Origin: Georgenia soli
GTDB lineage: Bacteria; Actinomycetota; Actinomycetes; Actinomycetales; Actinomycetaceae
Direction of reading: 5' to 3'
DNA length: 64,000 bases
Assembly (NCBI RefSeq): GCF_002563695.1
Contig: NZ_PDJI01000004.1
Coordinates: forward strand, 1,674,001 to 1,738,000
The position numbers and the translations under genes were made by a program. Position 1 is the stretch's first letter. Each line of letters opens with the position of its first letter. Below are positions 8,219 to 17,434 of the stretch, in pieces. The notes below the pieces were generated by a model. That model worked only from the letters and a program-made list of their open reading frames with translations. It did no database searches and was not told the origin of the DNA.

Positions 8219-8779
8219 ATGTTCGACGCGGTCGTCCTCGCCGGCGGCACCGCGCGCCGGCTCGGCGGTGCCTCCAAGCCCGACGTCCGCCTCGGAGGAC
8301 GCCGGCTGCTCGACCACGCCCTGGCCGCCACGACGGGCGGGAGGCGGGTGGTCGTCGTCGCCCCGGAGGACGTCGCCGTGCCCGACGGCGTCCTGCACAC
8401 CCTCGAGGACCCGCCCTACGGCGGCCCGGTCGCGGGTATCGCCGCCGGGCTCGCCACCCTGGGTGACGGCGCCGCCCCGTGGGTGCTCGTGCTCGCCTGC
8501 GACGTGCCGCACGCCGGCAGCGCCGTGCCGCGGCTCCGGTCGGCGGTGACGGAGGGGGCGCAGGGCGCGGACGGCGCCGTGCTCGTCGACGCCGAGGACC
8601 GCCCGCAGTGGCTCGCGGCGCTCTACCGGACGGCCGCGCTGCACGAACGGCTCGGCGAGCACCCGGGCGGCTCGGTGCGCGCGCTCGTCTCGGGCCTGGA
8701 CCTCCGGCACGTCCGGGCGGCCGCCACGGAGGCGGCCGACGTCGACACGTGGGCAGACCTGGCGGCGCTGGAGGAGTGA
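8219..8779 (+). CDS. mobA: Molybdenum cofactor guanylyltransferase MobA-like
   Basis: 186-residue nucleotidyltransferase with the N-terminal LAGGTARRLGG...KPDV signature (residues 7-20) and LVLACDVPHA for the metal-binding aspartate. It would attach GMP to Mo-molybdopterin to form the bis-MGD cofactor required by NarG. It starts one base after the moaC stop. Relatives such as MocA use CTP; the pairing with narGHJI favours MobA. Slightly shorter than E. coli MobA. Confidence 0.82.
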   Translation: MFDAVVLAGGTARRLGGASKPDVRLGGRRLLDHALAATTGGRRVVVVAPEDVAVPDGVLHTLEDPPYGGPVAGIAAGLATLGDGAAPWVLVLACDVPHAGSAVPRLRSAVTEGAQGADGAVLVDAEDRPQWLAALYRTAALHERLGEHPGGSVRALVSGLDLRHVRAAATEAADVDTWADLAALEE

Positions 8780-8789
8780 CGGGAGCGGG

Positions 8790-9317
8790 TCACACCGGCA
8801 GCGCCCGGTCGTGGTCACCCCCGGCGAGCTGGTCCAGGACGTGCGGCAGCAGCGGGGCCAGGACGGCGAGGGCGTCGCGGACGGCGCCCGTCGACCCGGG
8901 CACGTTGACGACGAGGGCCTCACCGTCCCGCCCGGGTGCGACGCCGGCGAGGCCCCGGGAGAGCACGGCGGTCGGCACGGTGGCCGCGCCGCGCGCCCGG
9001 ATCGCTTCCGCCAGGCCGGGCAGCTCGCGGGTGAGCAAGGTGCTGGTGGCCTCGGGGGTGAGGTCCCGCGGCGAGATGCCGGTGCCGCCCGTGGTCAGGA
9101 CCACGCGGGCCCCCCGGCCGAGAGCGGCGCGCACCGCCCGCCGCACGGGGTCCACCCCGTCCGGCACGACGACCACCTCGGCCCGCACGCCGGCCGCGGC
9201 GAGCAGCTCGGCGGCGAGGGGACCAGACCGGTCCTCCGCCTCCCCCCTGGCGCAGCGGTCCGACACGGTGATCACCACGCCGGCGACGGCCGGCCCCTGG
9301 CCGTGGGAGAAAGTCAC
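8790..9317 (-). CDS. mog: MogA/MoaB-family molybdopterin adenylyltransferase
   Basis: 175-residue protein with ITVSDRCARGEAEDRSGPL near the N-terminus and the MPT-binding signature TTGGTGISPRDLTPEAT (about residues 75-91). It adenylates molybdopterin before MoeA inserts molybdenum. GTG at 9317 is chosen over an upstream in-frame start because GGTGAGG immediately precedes it and the extra 32 residues are not family-like. It converges on mobA with only a 10-base gap. MoaB and Mog cannot be told apart by motif alone. Confidence 0.9.
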   Translation of the reverse strand: MTFSHGQGPAVAGVVITVSDRCARGEAEDRSGPLAAELLAAAGVRAEVVVVPDGVDPVRRAVRAALGRGARVVLTTGGTGISPRDLTPEATSTLLTRELPGLAEAIRARGAATVPTAVLSRGLAGVAPGRDGEALVVNVPGSTGAVRDALAVLAPLLPHVLDQLAGGDHDRALPV

Positions 9318-9674
9318 GACCTCACCGTAGCGATTCGGGACACCCTCTGGCGGTCGTGCCCGGGAGGCCGTCAGCGCCCCTCTACGGCCTTCCGGGACCG
9401 CCTCCCGGACCACCGAAGTATTTCGACGTCAAGATTCCCGGTCGACGACCGCCCGGCATTTCCGGGAACCCGCAGCACACTCCTCTCGACCGGCGGCCGG
9501 CGAGGCTGCTTCACGGGGTGCGGGAGCCCGCCTGCTCGCCGGGAATCACAGCCATAACCTCAGCAAGACCGTGCCTATACCGTGAAAAAGCGGTTCTCGC
9601 GCGTTGGCGCCGAATTTTACGTGAGCTCGTCGTTGCGTAATTGCCGCGATATTTCCGACGTATTTCTCCCACTG
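9318..9674 (+). other. Intergenic region before narK
   Basis: Divergent gap between mog and narK. The part after about 9545 is notably A/T-richer than the surroundings, as expected for promoter DNA. I see no FNR-like TTGAT-N4-ATCAA palindrome, no ORF with coding character and no RNA gene. Confidence 0.5.
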
Positions 9675-9701
9675 TTGCCAATGGGACACCGCGTGCATAA
9701 T
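9675..9701 (+). promoter_or_regulatory. Candidate narK-narGHJI promoter
   Basis: TTGCCA (9675-9680) and CATAAT (9696-9701, preceded by TG as in an extended -10) with a 15-base spacer. They lie about 55 bases before the narK ATG, which has its own GGGGAG ribosome site. The short spacer could mean dependence on an activator. Confidence 0.35.
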
Positions 9702-9756
9702 CGGCCGCACCGGGCCTGCGCGCGGCAGTGCCCGACCGTCAGACACGGGGAGTCCC

Positions 9757-10992
9757 ATGACCGACGAGCACGCCCGCAGAAGTGCCGCCACCACCCGCAA
9801 CGCCGAGGGTGGCAGGCCGAACCTCATGCTCGCCCTGGCCACGGTGGGTTTCGCCATCAACTTCTGGGCGTGGGCGCTCATCGGCCCGCTCGGCGCGACC
9901 TACGGCGAGGAGTTCACGCTCAGCGCGTTCCAGGTGTCCGTCATCGTGGCGGTGCCGGTCATCGTCGGGTCGCTCGGGCGGATCCCGGTCGGGGCCCTGA
10001 CCGACCGCTTCGGGGCCCGGGTCATGTTCCCGGCGGTGAGCCTCCTGACGATCATCCCGGTGCTGTTCACCGGCCTGGTGGCCACGAACTTCGCCATGCT
10101 GGTCCTCGGCGGCTTCTTCCTGGGCCTCGGCGGCACGGCGTTCGCGATCGGGGTGCCGTTCGTGAACCGCTGGTTCGCGCCGGAGAACCGCGGGACGGCG
10201 CTCGGCATCTTCGGGATGGGCACGGCGGGTACCGCCATCGCCTCCTTCACCACGGTGGGGATCTCCGAGGCGTTCGGGCGACCGGCACCGTTCGTCCTCG
10301 TCGCGGTGCTGCTCGCCGCCTACGCCGTCCTCGCCCGCGCGCTCGTGCGGGACGCCCCGGGTCTGACCGCCCCGGCGGGCTCCCTGGTCGCGCGCACCGT
10401 GGCGACCCTCAAGGTGCGCGCCACCGGGCAGCTGGCCCTCATCTACGCGCTCGGCTTCGGCGGGTTCGTGGCCTTCAGCGTGTACCTGCCCACCTACCTC
10501 GTGAACGCCTACGGCCTCGAGCGCGCCGACGCCGCCCTGCGCACCGCCGGCTTCGTCGTCCTCGCGGTCGTCGCCCGCCCGGTCGGCGGCTGGCTCTCGG
10601 ACCGGTTCCACCCGATCCCGGTGCTGGTGGTCAACTTCCTCGTCACCGCGGCGATGGCCGTCCTGGCCGCCCTGGAGCTCGAGCTGCTGCCTGGCGGCAC
10701 GGTGGCGTTCCTGGTCATGGCGATGATGCTCGGGTCCGCCTCCGGTGCGTGCTTCGCCCTCGTGGCCAAGCTCGCGCCGCCCGACAAGGTCGGCTCCGTC
10801 ACGGGCATCGTCGGCGCCGCCGGGGGCCTGGGCGGGTTCTTCCCGCCGCTCGTGATGGGCGCCGTCTACACCCAGACCGACAGCTACTTCCTCGGCCTCA
10901 TCCTGCTCGCCCTCACCGCCCTCGCTCTCGCCGCCTTCTGCTGGTGGCCCGTCCGCCGTGCCGCGGCGGACGCCCGGACCGCCCCGGCCTGA
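9757..10992 (+). CDS. narK: Nitrate/nitrite MFS transporter NarK
   Basis: 411-residue, 12-helix membrane protein. Typical features are FAINFWAWALIGPLG in helix 1, RIPVGALTDRFGAR after helix 2, FFLGLGGTAFAIGVPFVNRWF around helix 4-5 and the nitrate-signature glycine stretch GAAGGLGGFFPPLVMG near helix 11. It imports nitrate and/or exports nitrite for the nitrate reductase encoded directly downstream; the gap to narG is 46 bases, so they are probably one operon. Confidence 0.93.
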   Translation: MTDEHARRSAATTRNAEGGRPNLMLALATVGFAINFWAWALIGPLGATYGEEFTLSAFQVSVIVAVPVIVGSLGRIPVGALTDRFGARVMFPAVSLLTIIPVLFTGLVATNFAMLVLGGFFLGLGGTAFAIGVPFVNRWFAPENRGTALGIFGMGTAGTAIASFTTVGISEAFGRPAPFVLVAVLLAAYAVLARALVRDAPGLTAPAGSLVARTVATLKVRATGQLALIYALGFGGFVAFSVYLPTYLVNAYGLERADAALRTAGFVVLAVVARPVGGWLSDRFHPIPVLVVNFLVTAAMAVLAALELELLPGGTVAFLVMAMMLGSASGACFALVAKLAPPDKVGSVTGIVGAAGGLGGFFPPLVMGAVYTQTDSYFLGLILLALTALALAAFCWWPVRRAAADARTAPA

Positions 10993-11038
10993 CCGCCACG
11001 GCCCGACCGACGCACAACTCTCCACGGAAGGACCCGCC

Positions 11039-14000
11039 ATGACGGCCACCCGGCCCGACGGAACGCCCACCACCCGCGAGAGCGCGCCGGAGGACGCCCT
11101 CCTGAAGCTCGGGACGTTCCTCCGCCGCGGCGAGGCGTCGCCGGACCTGCGCCAGCTCTTCCTCACCGGCGGCCGCGAGGGCGACGCGTTCTACCGCGAC
11201 CGCTGGTCGCACGACAAGGTGGTCCGCTCGACCCACGGCGTGAACTGCACGGGCTCGTGCTCGTGGAAGGTGTACGTCAAGGACGGCATCATCACCTGGG
11301 AGACGCAGCAGACGGACTACCCCTCCACCGGGCCGAGCTCCCCCGAGTACGAGCCGCGCGGCTGCCCGCGCGGCGCCGCGTTCTCCTGGTACACCTACTC
11401 CCCCACCCGGATCCGCTACCCGTACGTGCGGGCCACGCTCCTCAACCTCTACCGGGAGGCGAGGTCCCGCCTGGGTGACCCCGTGCTGGCGTGGGCCGAC
11501 ATCGTCGAGGACCCGGAGCGGTCCGCGCAGTACAAGGCCGCGCGCGGCAAGGGTGGCCTGGTGCGGGCCACCTGGGCGGAGACCGAGGAGATGGTCGCCG
11601 CCGCGCACGTGTACACGACCAAGCAGTACGGCCCCGACCGGCTCGCGGGCTTCTCGGTGATCCCCGCGATGTCGATGGTCTCCTACGGCGCCGGCTCCCG
11701 CTTCTACTCGCTCATGGGCGGGCAGATGCTCTCCTTCTACGACTGGTACGCGGACCTGCCGGTGGCCTCGCCGCAGGTGTTCGGCGACCAGACCGACGTC
11801 CCGGAGTCGGCCGACTGGTTCAACGCCGGCTACCTCATCATGTGGGGCTCGAACATCCCGGTCACCCGCACCCCCGACGCGCACTTCATGGCCGAGGCGC
11901 GCTACCACGGGCAGAAGGTGGTGACGGTCTCCCCCGACTACGCCGACAACACCAAGTTCGCCGACGAGTGGCTCGCCGTGCACCCGGGCACCGACGGTGC
12001 CCTCGCGATGGCCATGGGGCACGTGATCCTCAGCGAGTTCCACGTCCGCGACCGCACCCCGCGGTTCCTGGAGTACATGAAGCGCTACACCGACTCCCCG
12101 TTCCTCGTCGCCCTCGAGGAGCGCGACGGCGCCTGGGTGCCCGGCAAGTTCCTCACCGCCGCCGACCTCGAGAACGACCCGGACCACGGCCACCTCGCGC
12201 GCGGCGCCAACCCCGCCTTCCGCACCGTCCTGCTCGACGACGCCGGCACCCCGGTGGTCCCGAACGGCACCCTGGCGGACCGGTACGGCCCCGAGGGCGA
12301 GGGCCGGTGGAACCTCGACCTCGGCGACGTCGACCCCGCCCTGAGCATCCTCGACCTGCCGGACGCCCAGGCGGTGGAGGTGGACCTGCCCCGCTTCGAC
12401 CTCACCCCGGGACCGGCCGCCGACGAGACCCGCGTGCACACCGGCGGCACCGGCGTCGTGCGGCGCGGCGTCCCGGTCCGCCGGGTCGGCGGCCGTCTCG
12501 TCACCACCGTCTACGACCTGCTGCTGGCCCAGTACGGCGTCGCCCGTCCCGGCCTCCCCGGCACGTGGCCCACCGGGTACGACGACGCCTCCTCCCCCGG
12601 CACACCCGCCTGGCAGGAGGAGCTCACCGGGACGCCCGCGGCCGCGGCGATCCGCATCGGCCGCGAGTTCGCGCACAACGCCGTCGTCTCCCAGGGCCGG
12701 TCCATGATCATCATGGGCGCCGGGGCGAACCACTGGTTCCACTCCGACACGATCTACCGCACGTTCCTGGCGCTGGTGACGATGACGGGGTGCCAGGGCG
12801 TCAACGGCGGCGGGTGGGCGCACTACGTGGGACAGGAGAAGGTCCGGCCGATCACCGGCTTCCAGCAGTACGCGTTCGCCCTGGACTGGCAGCGGCCGGC
12901 CCGGCAGATGATCGCCACGGCGTTCTGGTACCTCGCCACCGACCAGTGGCGGTACGACGGCCTGCCCGCGGACGCCCTCGCCTCCCCGCTCGCCCGCGGC
13001 GCCTTCTCCGGGCGCACCACGGCCGACACTCTCGTGGAGGCCACCCGCCGCGGCTGGATGCCGTCCTTCCCGACGTTCGACCGCAACCCGCTCGACCTCA
13101 CCGACGAGGCCGCGGCGGCCGGCAAGGAGGTCCCCGAGCACGTCGTCGAGCAGCTGCAGGCCGGCAGGCTGCGCTACGCCGTCGAGGACCCGGACGACCC
13201 CCGCAACTTCCCCCGGGTGCTGACCGTGTGGCGCTCGAACCTGCTCGGGTCCTCCTCCAAGGGCAACGAGTACTTCCTCAAGCACCTCCTCGGCACCGAG
13301 GCGTCGGTCCGGGCCCAGGAGTCCCCGCCCGGGCGCCGCCCCCGCGACATGGTGTGGCGCGAGGAGGCCGCCCGCGGCAAGGTCGACCTGCTCACGAGCC
13401 TCGACTTCCGCATGACGTCGACGACGCTCTTCTCCGACGTCGTGCTGCCGGCGGCGACCTGGTACGAGAAGTACGACCTGTCCAGCACCGACATGCACCC
13501 CTTCGTGCACGCCTTCACCCCGGCGATCAACCCGCCGTGGCAGACCCGGTCCGACTACGCGATCTTCCGGTCCCTCGCCCGGCGGGTCTCCGAGCTCGGC
13601 CGGGAGCATCTGGGGGTGCGGCGCGACGTCGTCGCCACCCCGCTGCAGCACGACACCCCGGACGAGCTCGCCACCCCGCACGGCTCCGTCGCCGCGCTGG
13701 ACCAGCTGCCGCTGGTCCCGGGGGTGACGATGCCGCGGCTGACCGTCGTCGAGCGCGACTACGCCGCCATCGGGGAGAAGTTCGACGCGCTGGGCCCGCT
13801 GCCCGACAAGGTGGGCATGGCGGTCAAGGGCGTCGCGCTCGACCCGACGGAGGAGGTCCACGCGCTCGGCGAGAAGAACGGGCGGGCGAGCTCCGGCGTC
13901 GCCGCCGGACGGCCGCTGCTCGACAAGGACGTCAAGGCGTGCGAGATGATTCTCGCCTTCTCCGGCACCACGAACGGGCGCCTCGCCACGCAGGGCTTCC

Positions 14001-14815
14001 GGAACGCGGAGAAGCGCACGGGGACCCGGATGGCGGACCTGTCCGAGGACCACGCCGGCACCCGGATCACCTTCGCGGACACGCAGTACCGGCCGCAGCC
14101 GGTGGTCACCTCGCCGGAGTGGTCGGGCTCGGAGCACGGCGGGCGCCGCTACTCGGCGTTCGTCGTCAACGTCGAGCGGCTCAAGCCCTGGCACACCCTC
14201 ACCGGCCGGATGCACTTCTACCTCGACCACGACTGGATGAGCGAGATCGGGGAGACGCTGCCGGTCTACCGGCCGCCCCTGGACATGCACCGCCTGTTCG
14301 GCGACGCCACCCCGGGTGACACCACCCCCACCGGTGCCCCGGGCTCCGACGGGCACGCGGAGGTCGCGGTGCGCTACCTGACCCCCCACTCGAAGTGGTC
14401 CATCCACTCCGAGTACCAGGACAACCTGTTCATGCTCTCGCTCTCGCGCGGCGGGCCGAACGTGTGGATGTCCCCGGCCGACGCGCGGAAGATCGGCGTG
14501 AAGGACAACGAGTGGATCGAGGCGTACAACCGCAACGGCGTGGTGGTCGCGCGCGCGGTGGTCTCCCACCGGATGCCCGAGGGGACCGTGTACATGTACC
14601 ACGCCACCGACCGCGTCATCGACGTGCCGCGGACGGAGACGTCGGGCCTGCGCGGCGGCATCCACAACTCCCTCACCCGGGTGCTGCTCAAGCCCAGCCA
14701 CCTCATCGGCGGGTACGCGCAGCTCTCCTACGGCTTCAACTACATCGGCCCGACCGGCAACCAGCGGGACGAGGTCACCGTGATCCGCCGTCGCAGCCAG
14801 GAGGTGCAGTACTGA
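11039..14815 (+). CDS. narG: Respiratory nitrate reductase alpha subunit NarG
   Basis: 1258-residue catalytic subunit that reduces nitrate to nitrite on the cytoplasmic side, with bis-MGD and the FS0 [4Fe-4S] cluster. FS0 ligands are visible as H66-C70-C74 in HGVNCTGSC and C109 in GCPRG; the molybdenum ligand is D235 in SFYDWYADLP, each matching the E. coli order. Length is as expected. ATG 11039 follows GGAAGGA. It is followed after one base by narH. A long antisense frame over this gene is a GC artefact. Confidence 0.97.
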   Translation: MTATRPDGTPTTRESAPEDALLKLGTFLRRGEASPDLRQLFLTGGREGDAFYRDRWSHDKVVRSTHGVNCTGSCSWKVYVKDGIITWETQQTDYPSTGPSSPEYEPRGCPRGAAFSWYTYSPTRIRYPYVRATLLNLYREARSRLGDPVLAWADIVEDPERSAQYKAARGKGGLVRATWAETEEMVAAAHVYTTKQYGPDRLAGFSVIPAMSMVSYGAGSRFYSLMGGQMLSFYDWYADLPVASPQVFGDQTDVPESADWFNAGYLIMWGSNIPVTRTPDAHFMAEARYHGQKVVTVSPDYADNTKFADEWLAVHPGTDGALAMAMGHVILSEFHVRDRTPRFLEYMKRYTDSPFLVALEERDGAWVPGKFLTAADLENDPDHGHLARGANPAFRTVLLDDAGTPVVPNGTLADRYGPEGEGRWNLDLGDVDPALSILDLPDAQAVEVDLPRFDLTPGPAADETRVHTGGTGVVRRGVPVRRVGGRLVTTVYDLLLAQYGVARPGLPGTWPTGYDDASSPGTPAWQEELTGTPAAAAIRIGREFAHNAVVSQGRSMIIMGAGANHWFHSDTIYRTFLALVTMTGCQGVNGGGWAHYVGQEKVRPITGFQQYAFALDWQRPARQMIATAFWYLATDQWRYDGLPADALASPLARGAFSGRTTADTLVEATRRGWMPSFPTFDRNPLDLTDEAAAAGKEVPEHVVEQLQAGRLRYAVEDPDDPRNFPRVLTVWRSNLLGSSSKGNEYFLKHLLGTEASVRAQESPPGRRPRDMVWREEAARGKVDLLTSLDFRMTSTTLFSDVVLPAATWYEKYDLSSTDMHPFVHAFTPAINPPWQTRSDYAIFRSLARRVSELGREHLGVRRDVVATPLQHDTPDELATPHGSVAALDQLPLVPGVTMPRLTVVERDYAAIGEKFDALGPLPDKVGMAVKGVALDPTEEVHALGEKNGRASSGVAAGRPLLDKDVKACEMILAFSGTTNGRLATQGFRNAEKRTGTRMADLSEDHAGTRITFADTQYRPQPVVTSPEWSGSEHGGRRYSAFVVNVERLKPWHTLTGRMHFYLDHDWMSEIGETLPVYRPPLDMHRLFGDATPGDTTPTGAPGSDGHAEVAVRYLTPHSKWSIHSEYQDNLFMLSLSRGGPNVWMSPADARKIGVKDNEWIEAYNRNGVVVARAVVSHRMPEGTVYMYHATDRVIDVPRTETSGLRGGIHNSLTRVLLKPSHLIGGYAQLSYGFNYIGPTGNQRDEVTVIRRRSQEVQY

Positions 14816-14816
14816 C

Positions 14817-16739
14817 ATGAAGGTCATGGCGCAGATGTCGATGGTGATGAACCTCGACAAGTGCATCGGCTGCCACACGTGCTCGGTGACGTGCAAGCAG
14901 GCGTGGACCAACCGCACCGGCATGGAGTACGTCTGGTTCAACAACGTCGAGACCCGTCCGGGGCTCGGCTACCCGCGCACGTACGAGGACCAGGACACCT
15001 GGGAGGGCGGCTGGGTCCGCAGCAGGCGCGGCAAGCTCAAGCTGCGCGCGGGCGGCCGGCTGAAGAAGCTCGCCACGATCTTCTCCAACCCCAAGCTCCC
15101 CACGATCCACGACTACTACGAGCCGTGGACGTACGAGTACGACATGCTCCTGTCCGCGCCGGCCGACTCCCGCCACACCCCGGTGGCCCGGCCGAAGTCG
15201 CTGCTCACCGGCGAGGACCACAAGATCGAGTGGTCGGCCAACTGGGACGACGACCTCGGCGGCTCGCAGGAGATCGCCGTGAAGGACCCCGTCCTCAAGC
15301 ACATGAGCGAGCACGTGGCCATGGAGTTCGAGAAGACCTTTATGTTCTACCTGCCGCGCATCTGCGAGCACTGCCTCAACCCGTCCTGCGTGGCCTCCTG
15401 CCCCTCCGGCGCGATGTACAAGCGCGCCGAGGACGGCATCGTCCTCGTGGACCAGGAGCAGTGCCGCGGCTGGCGCATGTGCGTGACCGGCTGCCCGTAC
15501 AAGAAGGTCTACTTCAACCACAAGACCGGCAAGGCCGAGAAGTGCACGCTGTGCTACCCGCGCATCGAGGTGGGCCTGCCGACGGTGTGCTCGGAGACGT
15601 GCGTCGGCCGCCTGCGCTACCTGGGCCTGGTGCTCTACGACGCCGACCGGGTGGGCGAGGCCGCGGCCGTGGAGGACGAGCACGACCTCCTCGCCGCGCA
15701 GCGCTCCGTGTTCCTCGACCCGCACGACCCCGAGGTCATCGAGGCCGCACGCCGCGACGGCATCGCCGAGGACTGGATCGAGGCCGCGCAGGCCAGCCCC
15801 ATCTGGCGGCTCATCAGCGACTACGAGGTGGCCCTGCCGCTCCACCCGGAGTACCGGACCCTGCCCATGGTCTGGTACATCCCGCCGCTGAGCCCAGTGG
15901 TGGACGTGGTGACGTCGTCCGGGAACGACGGCGAGGACCACAAGACCCTGTACACCGCCATCTCGACCATGCGGATCCCGCTGGAGTACCTGGCGGGGCT
16001 GTTCACCGCCGGCGACACCGCGCCGGTGGAGAAGGTCCTGCGCCGCCTGGCGGCGATGCGCTCGTACATGCGCGACCTCAACCTCGGCCAGGAGCCGCAG
16101 GAGGAGATCGCCGCGGCGGTCGGCATGACGGGCGCCCAGGTGCAGGAGATGTACCGCCTCCTCGCGATCGCCAAGTACGAGGACCGGTACGTGATCCCCA
16201 CCGCGCACGCCGAGACCGCACGCGACCTGGAGGAGATGGCCTGCTCCCTCGACTTCGAGGGTGGCCCGGGCATGGGTGGCGCGGGGCCGTTCGGGTCCTC
16301 CTCCGGGCAGCCGACACCGGCGAGCGTGGAGTCCTTCCACGCGCTCAAGCAGCGGCAGACGGCGGACAGCCCCCACGTCCCCAGCGGGCCCGCGCGGGTG
16401 AACCTGCTCAACTGGGACGGCCGCGGTGGCACCACCGACGGGCTCTTCCCGCCCGAGCGGCCGCTGGAGACGCCGCCCGCCTCCCTGGCTGTCGCCGACC
16501 CCGACGCCGCACCCGGCACCTTCGCCGACGACCCGCACCCCGGCGGCTTCCCCGGGGTCGCCACGGGCAGCGAGCGGCCGACCGACGACGTCGAGCGGCT
16601 CGCCCGCACGCACGGAAGCCAGGGGCGCTCGGCCCCCGACGAGCCGGCCGCACCCGGTGAGCACCCGGCCGACGACGGCAGCGGCGAGCCCGACCGGCCC
16701 GCGCCCGACGGGACGCCCGACGGGGAGGAGCCCCGATGA
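14817..16739 (+). CDS. narH: Respiratory nitrate reductase beta subunit NarH, with a long C-terminal tail
   Basis: 640-residue electron-transfer subunit with four cysteine groups: CIGCHTCSVTC at the N-terminus (C16, C19, C22, C26), CEHCLNPSCVASCP, CRGWRMCVTGCP (the tryptophan marks the [3Fe-4S] cluster) and CTLCYPR...CSETC. The conserved part ends near LLNWDGRG...LFPPERP (about residue 545). About 93 further residues, rich in Asp, Pro, Gly, Ala and Glu, have no cluster motif and look disordered; E. coli NarH has 512 residues. Its stop overlaps narJ (ATGA). Confidence 0.96.
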   Translation: MKVMAQMSMVMNLDKCIGCHTCSVTCKQAWTNRTGMEYVWFNNVETRPGLGYPRTYEDQDTWEGGWVRSRRGKLKLRAGGRLKKLATIFSNPKLPTIHDYYEPWTYEYDMLLSAPADSRHTPVARPKSLLTGEDHKIEWSANWDDDLGGSQEIAVKDPVLKHMSEHVAMEFEKTFMFYLPRICEHCLNPSCVASCPSGAMYKRAEDGIVLVDQEQCRGWRMCVTGCPYKKVYFNHKTGKAEKCTLCYPRIEVGLPTVCSETCVGRLRYLGLVLYDADRVGEAAAVEDEHDLLAAQRSVFLDPHDPEVIEAARRDGIAEDWIEAAQASPIWRLISDYEVALPLHPEYRTLPMVWYIPPLSPVVDVVTSSGNDGEDHKTLYTAISTMRIPLEYLAGLFTAGDTAPVEKVLRRLAAMRSYMRDLNLGQEPQEEIAAAVGMTGAQVQEMYRLLAIAKYEDRYVIPTAHAETARDLEEMACSLDFEGGPGMGGAGPFGSSSGQPTPASVESFHALKQRQTADSPHVPSGPARVNLLNWDGRGGTTDGLFPPERPLETPPASLAVADPDAAPGTFADDPHPGGFPGVATGSERPTDDVERLARTHGSQGRSAPDEPAAPGEHPADDGSGEPDRPAPDGTPDGEEPR

Positions 16740-17434
16740 GCTCCTTCGTCCGCGTCCCGTCGCTGACGCCGCTGGCGCCGGTGGCCGTGACCGAGCGCCA
16801 GCGCGCCGTCACCTGCATGGCCGCGTCCGTCCTCCTGGACTACCCGACGGCGGAGCAGCTGGAGCGGGTGCGCGCGGTGGGCGGCGCCGTCGCGAACCTG
16901 CCGGGCCCGGTCCGCGAGCGCCTGGAGGGCTTCGTCGCCCACGCCCTCGCCGAGGACCCGCAGGCCCTCGCGCGGCACTACGTCGACACGTTCGACCTGA
17001 GACGGAAGTGCACGATGTACCTGTCGTACTTCCTCACCGGTGACACCCGCCGGCGAGGCACGGCGCTGGTGCGGTTCGTGGAGGCGTACCGGGCGGCCGG
17101 GTGGGAGGTCGGCCGGCAGGAGCTGCCCGACTTCCTGCCGATCGTGCTCGAGTTCACCGCCGTCGCCGACACCGAGCTCGGCACTGCCCTGCTCGCCGCC
17201 CACCGGGAGGGCGTGGAGGTGCTGCGCTCGGCCCTGACGTCCTCCGGCAGCCCCTACGCCGCCGTCGTCGAGGCGGTGTGCCTGGTGCTGCCGCGGGCGA
17301 GTGCCGACGTCGAGGACCGGCTGCTGCAGCTCATCACGGCGGGGCCGCCGACGGAGATGGTCGGTCTCAGCGCCCTGGGACCGCTCGAGCCCTTCGCCCC
17401 CGGTGGGGGCGCCGACAAGGAGGTCCGGGTATGA
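16736..17434 (+). CDS. narJ: Nitrate reductase molybdenum cofactor assembly chaperone NarJ
   Basis: 232-residue TorD/NarJ-family chaperone that holds NarG for cofactor insertion and membrane attachment. The core LLDYPTAEQ, YVDTFDLRRKCTMYLSYFLTGDTRRRG and ELPDFLPIVLEF are characteristic. It overlaps narH and narI by 4 bases at each end, so subunits and chaperone are made together. Confidence 0.95.
   Translation: MSSFVRVPSLTPLAPVAVTERQRAVTCMAASVLLDYPTAEQLERVRAVGGAVANLPGPVRERLEGFVAHALAEDPQALARHYVDTFDLRRKCTMYLSYFLTGDTRRRGTALVRFVEAYRAAGWEVGRQELPDFLPIVLEFTAVADTELGTALLAAHREGVEVLRSALTSSGSPYAAVVEAVCLVLPRASADVEDRLLQLITAGPPTEMVGLSALGPLEPFAPGGGADKEVRV

Noticed and set aside
9580..9756. FNR-type or NarL-type operator before narK
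   Set aside because: No TTGAT-N4-ATCAA palindrome or paired TACYYMT heptamers could be found by eye.
10913..14944. Very long open frame (about 1340 codons) antisense to narG
   Set aside because: Its codons follow from the strong G/C third-position bias of narG; the protein is Gly/Val/Arg/His-rich with no domain, and narG is certain.
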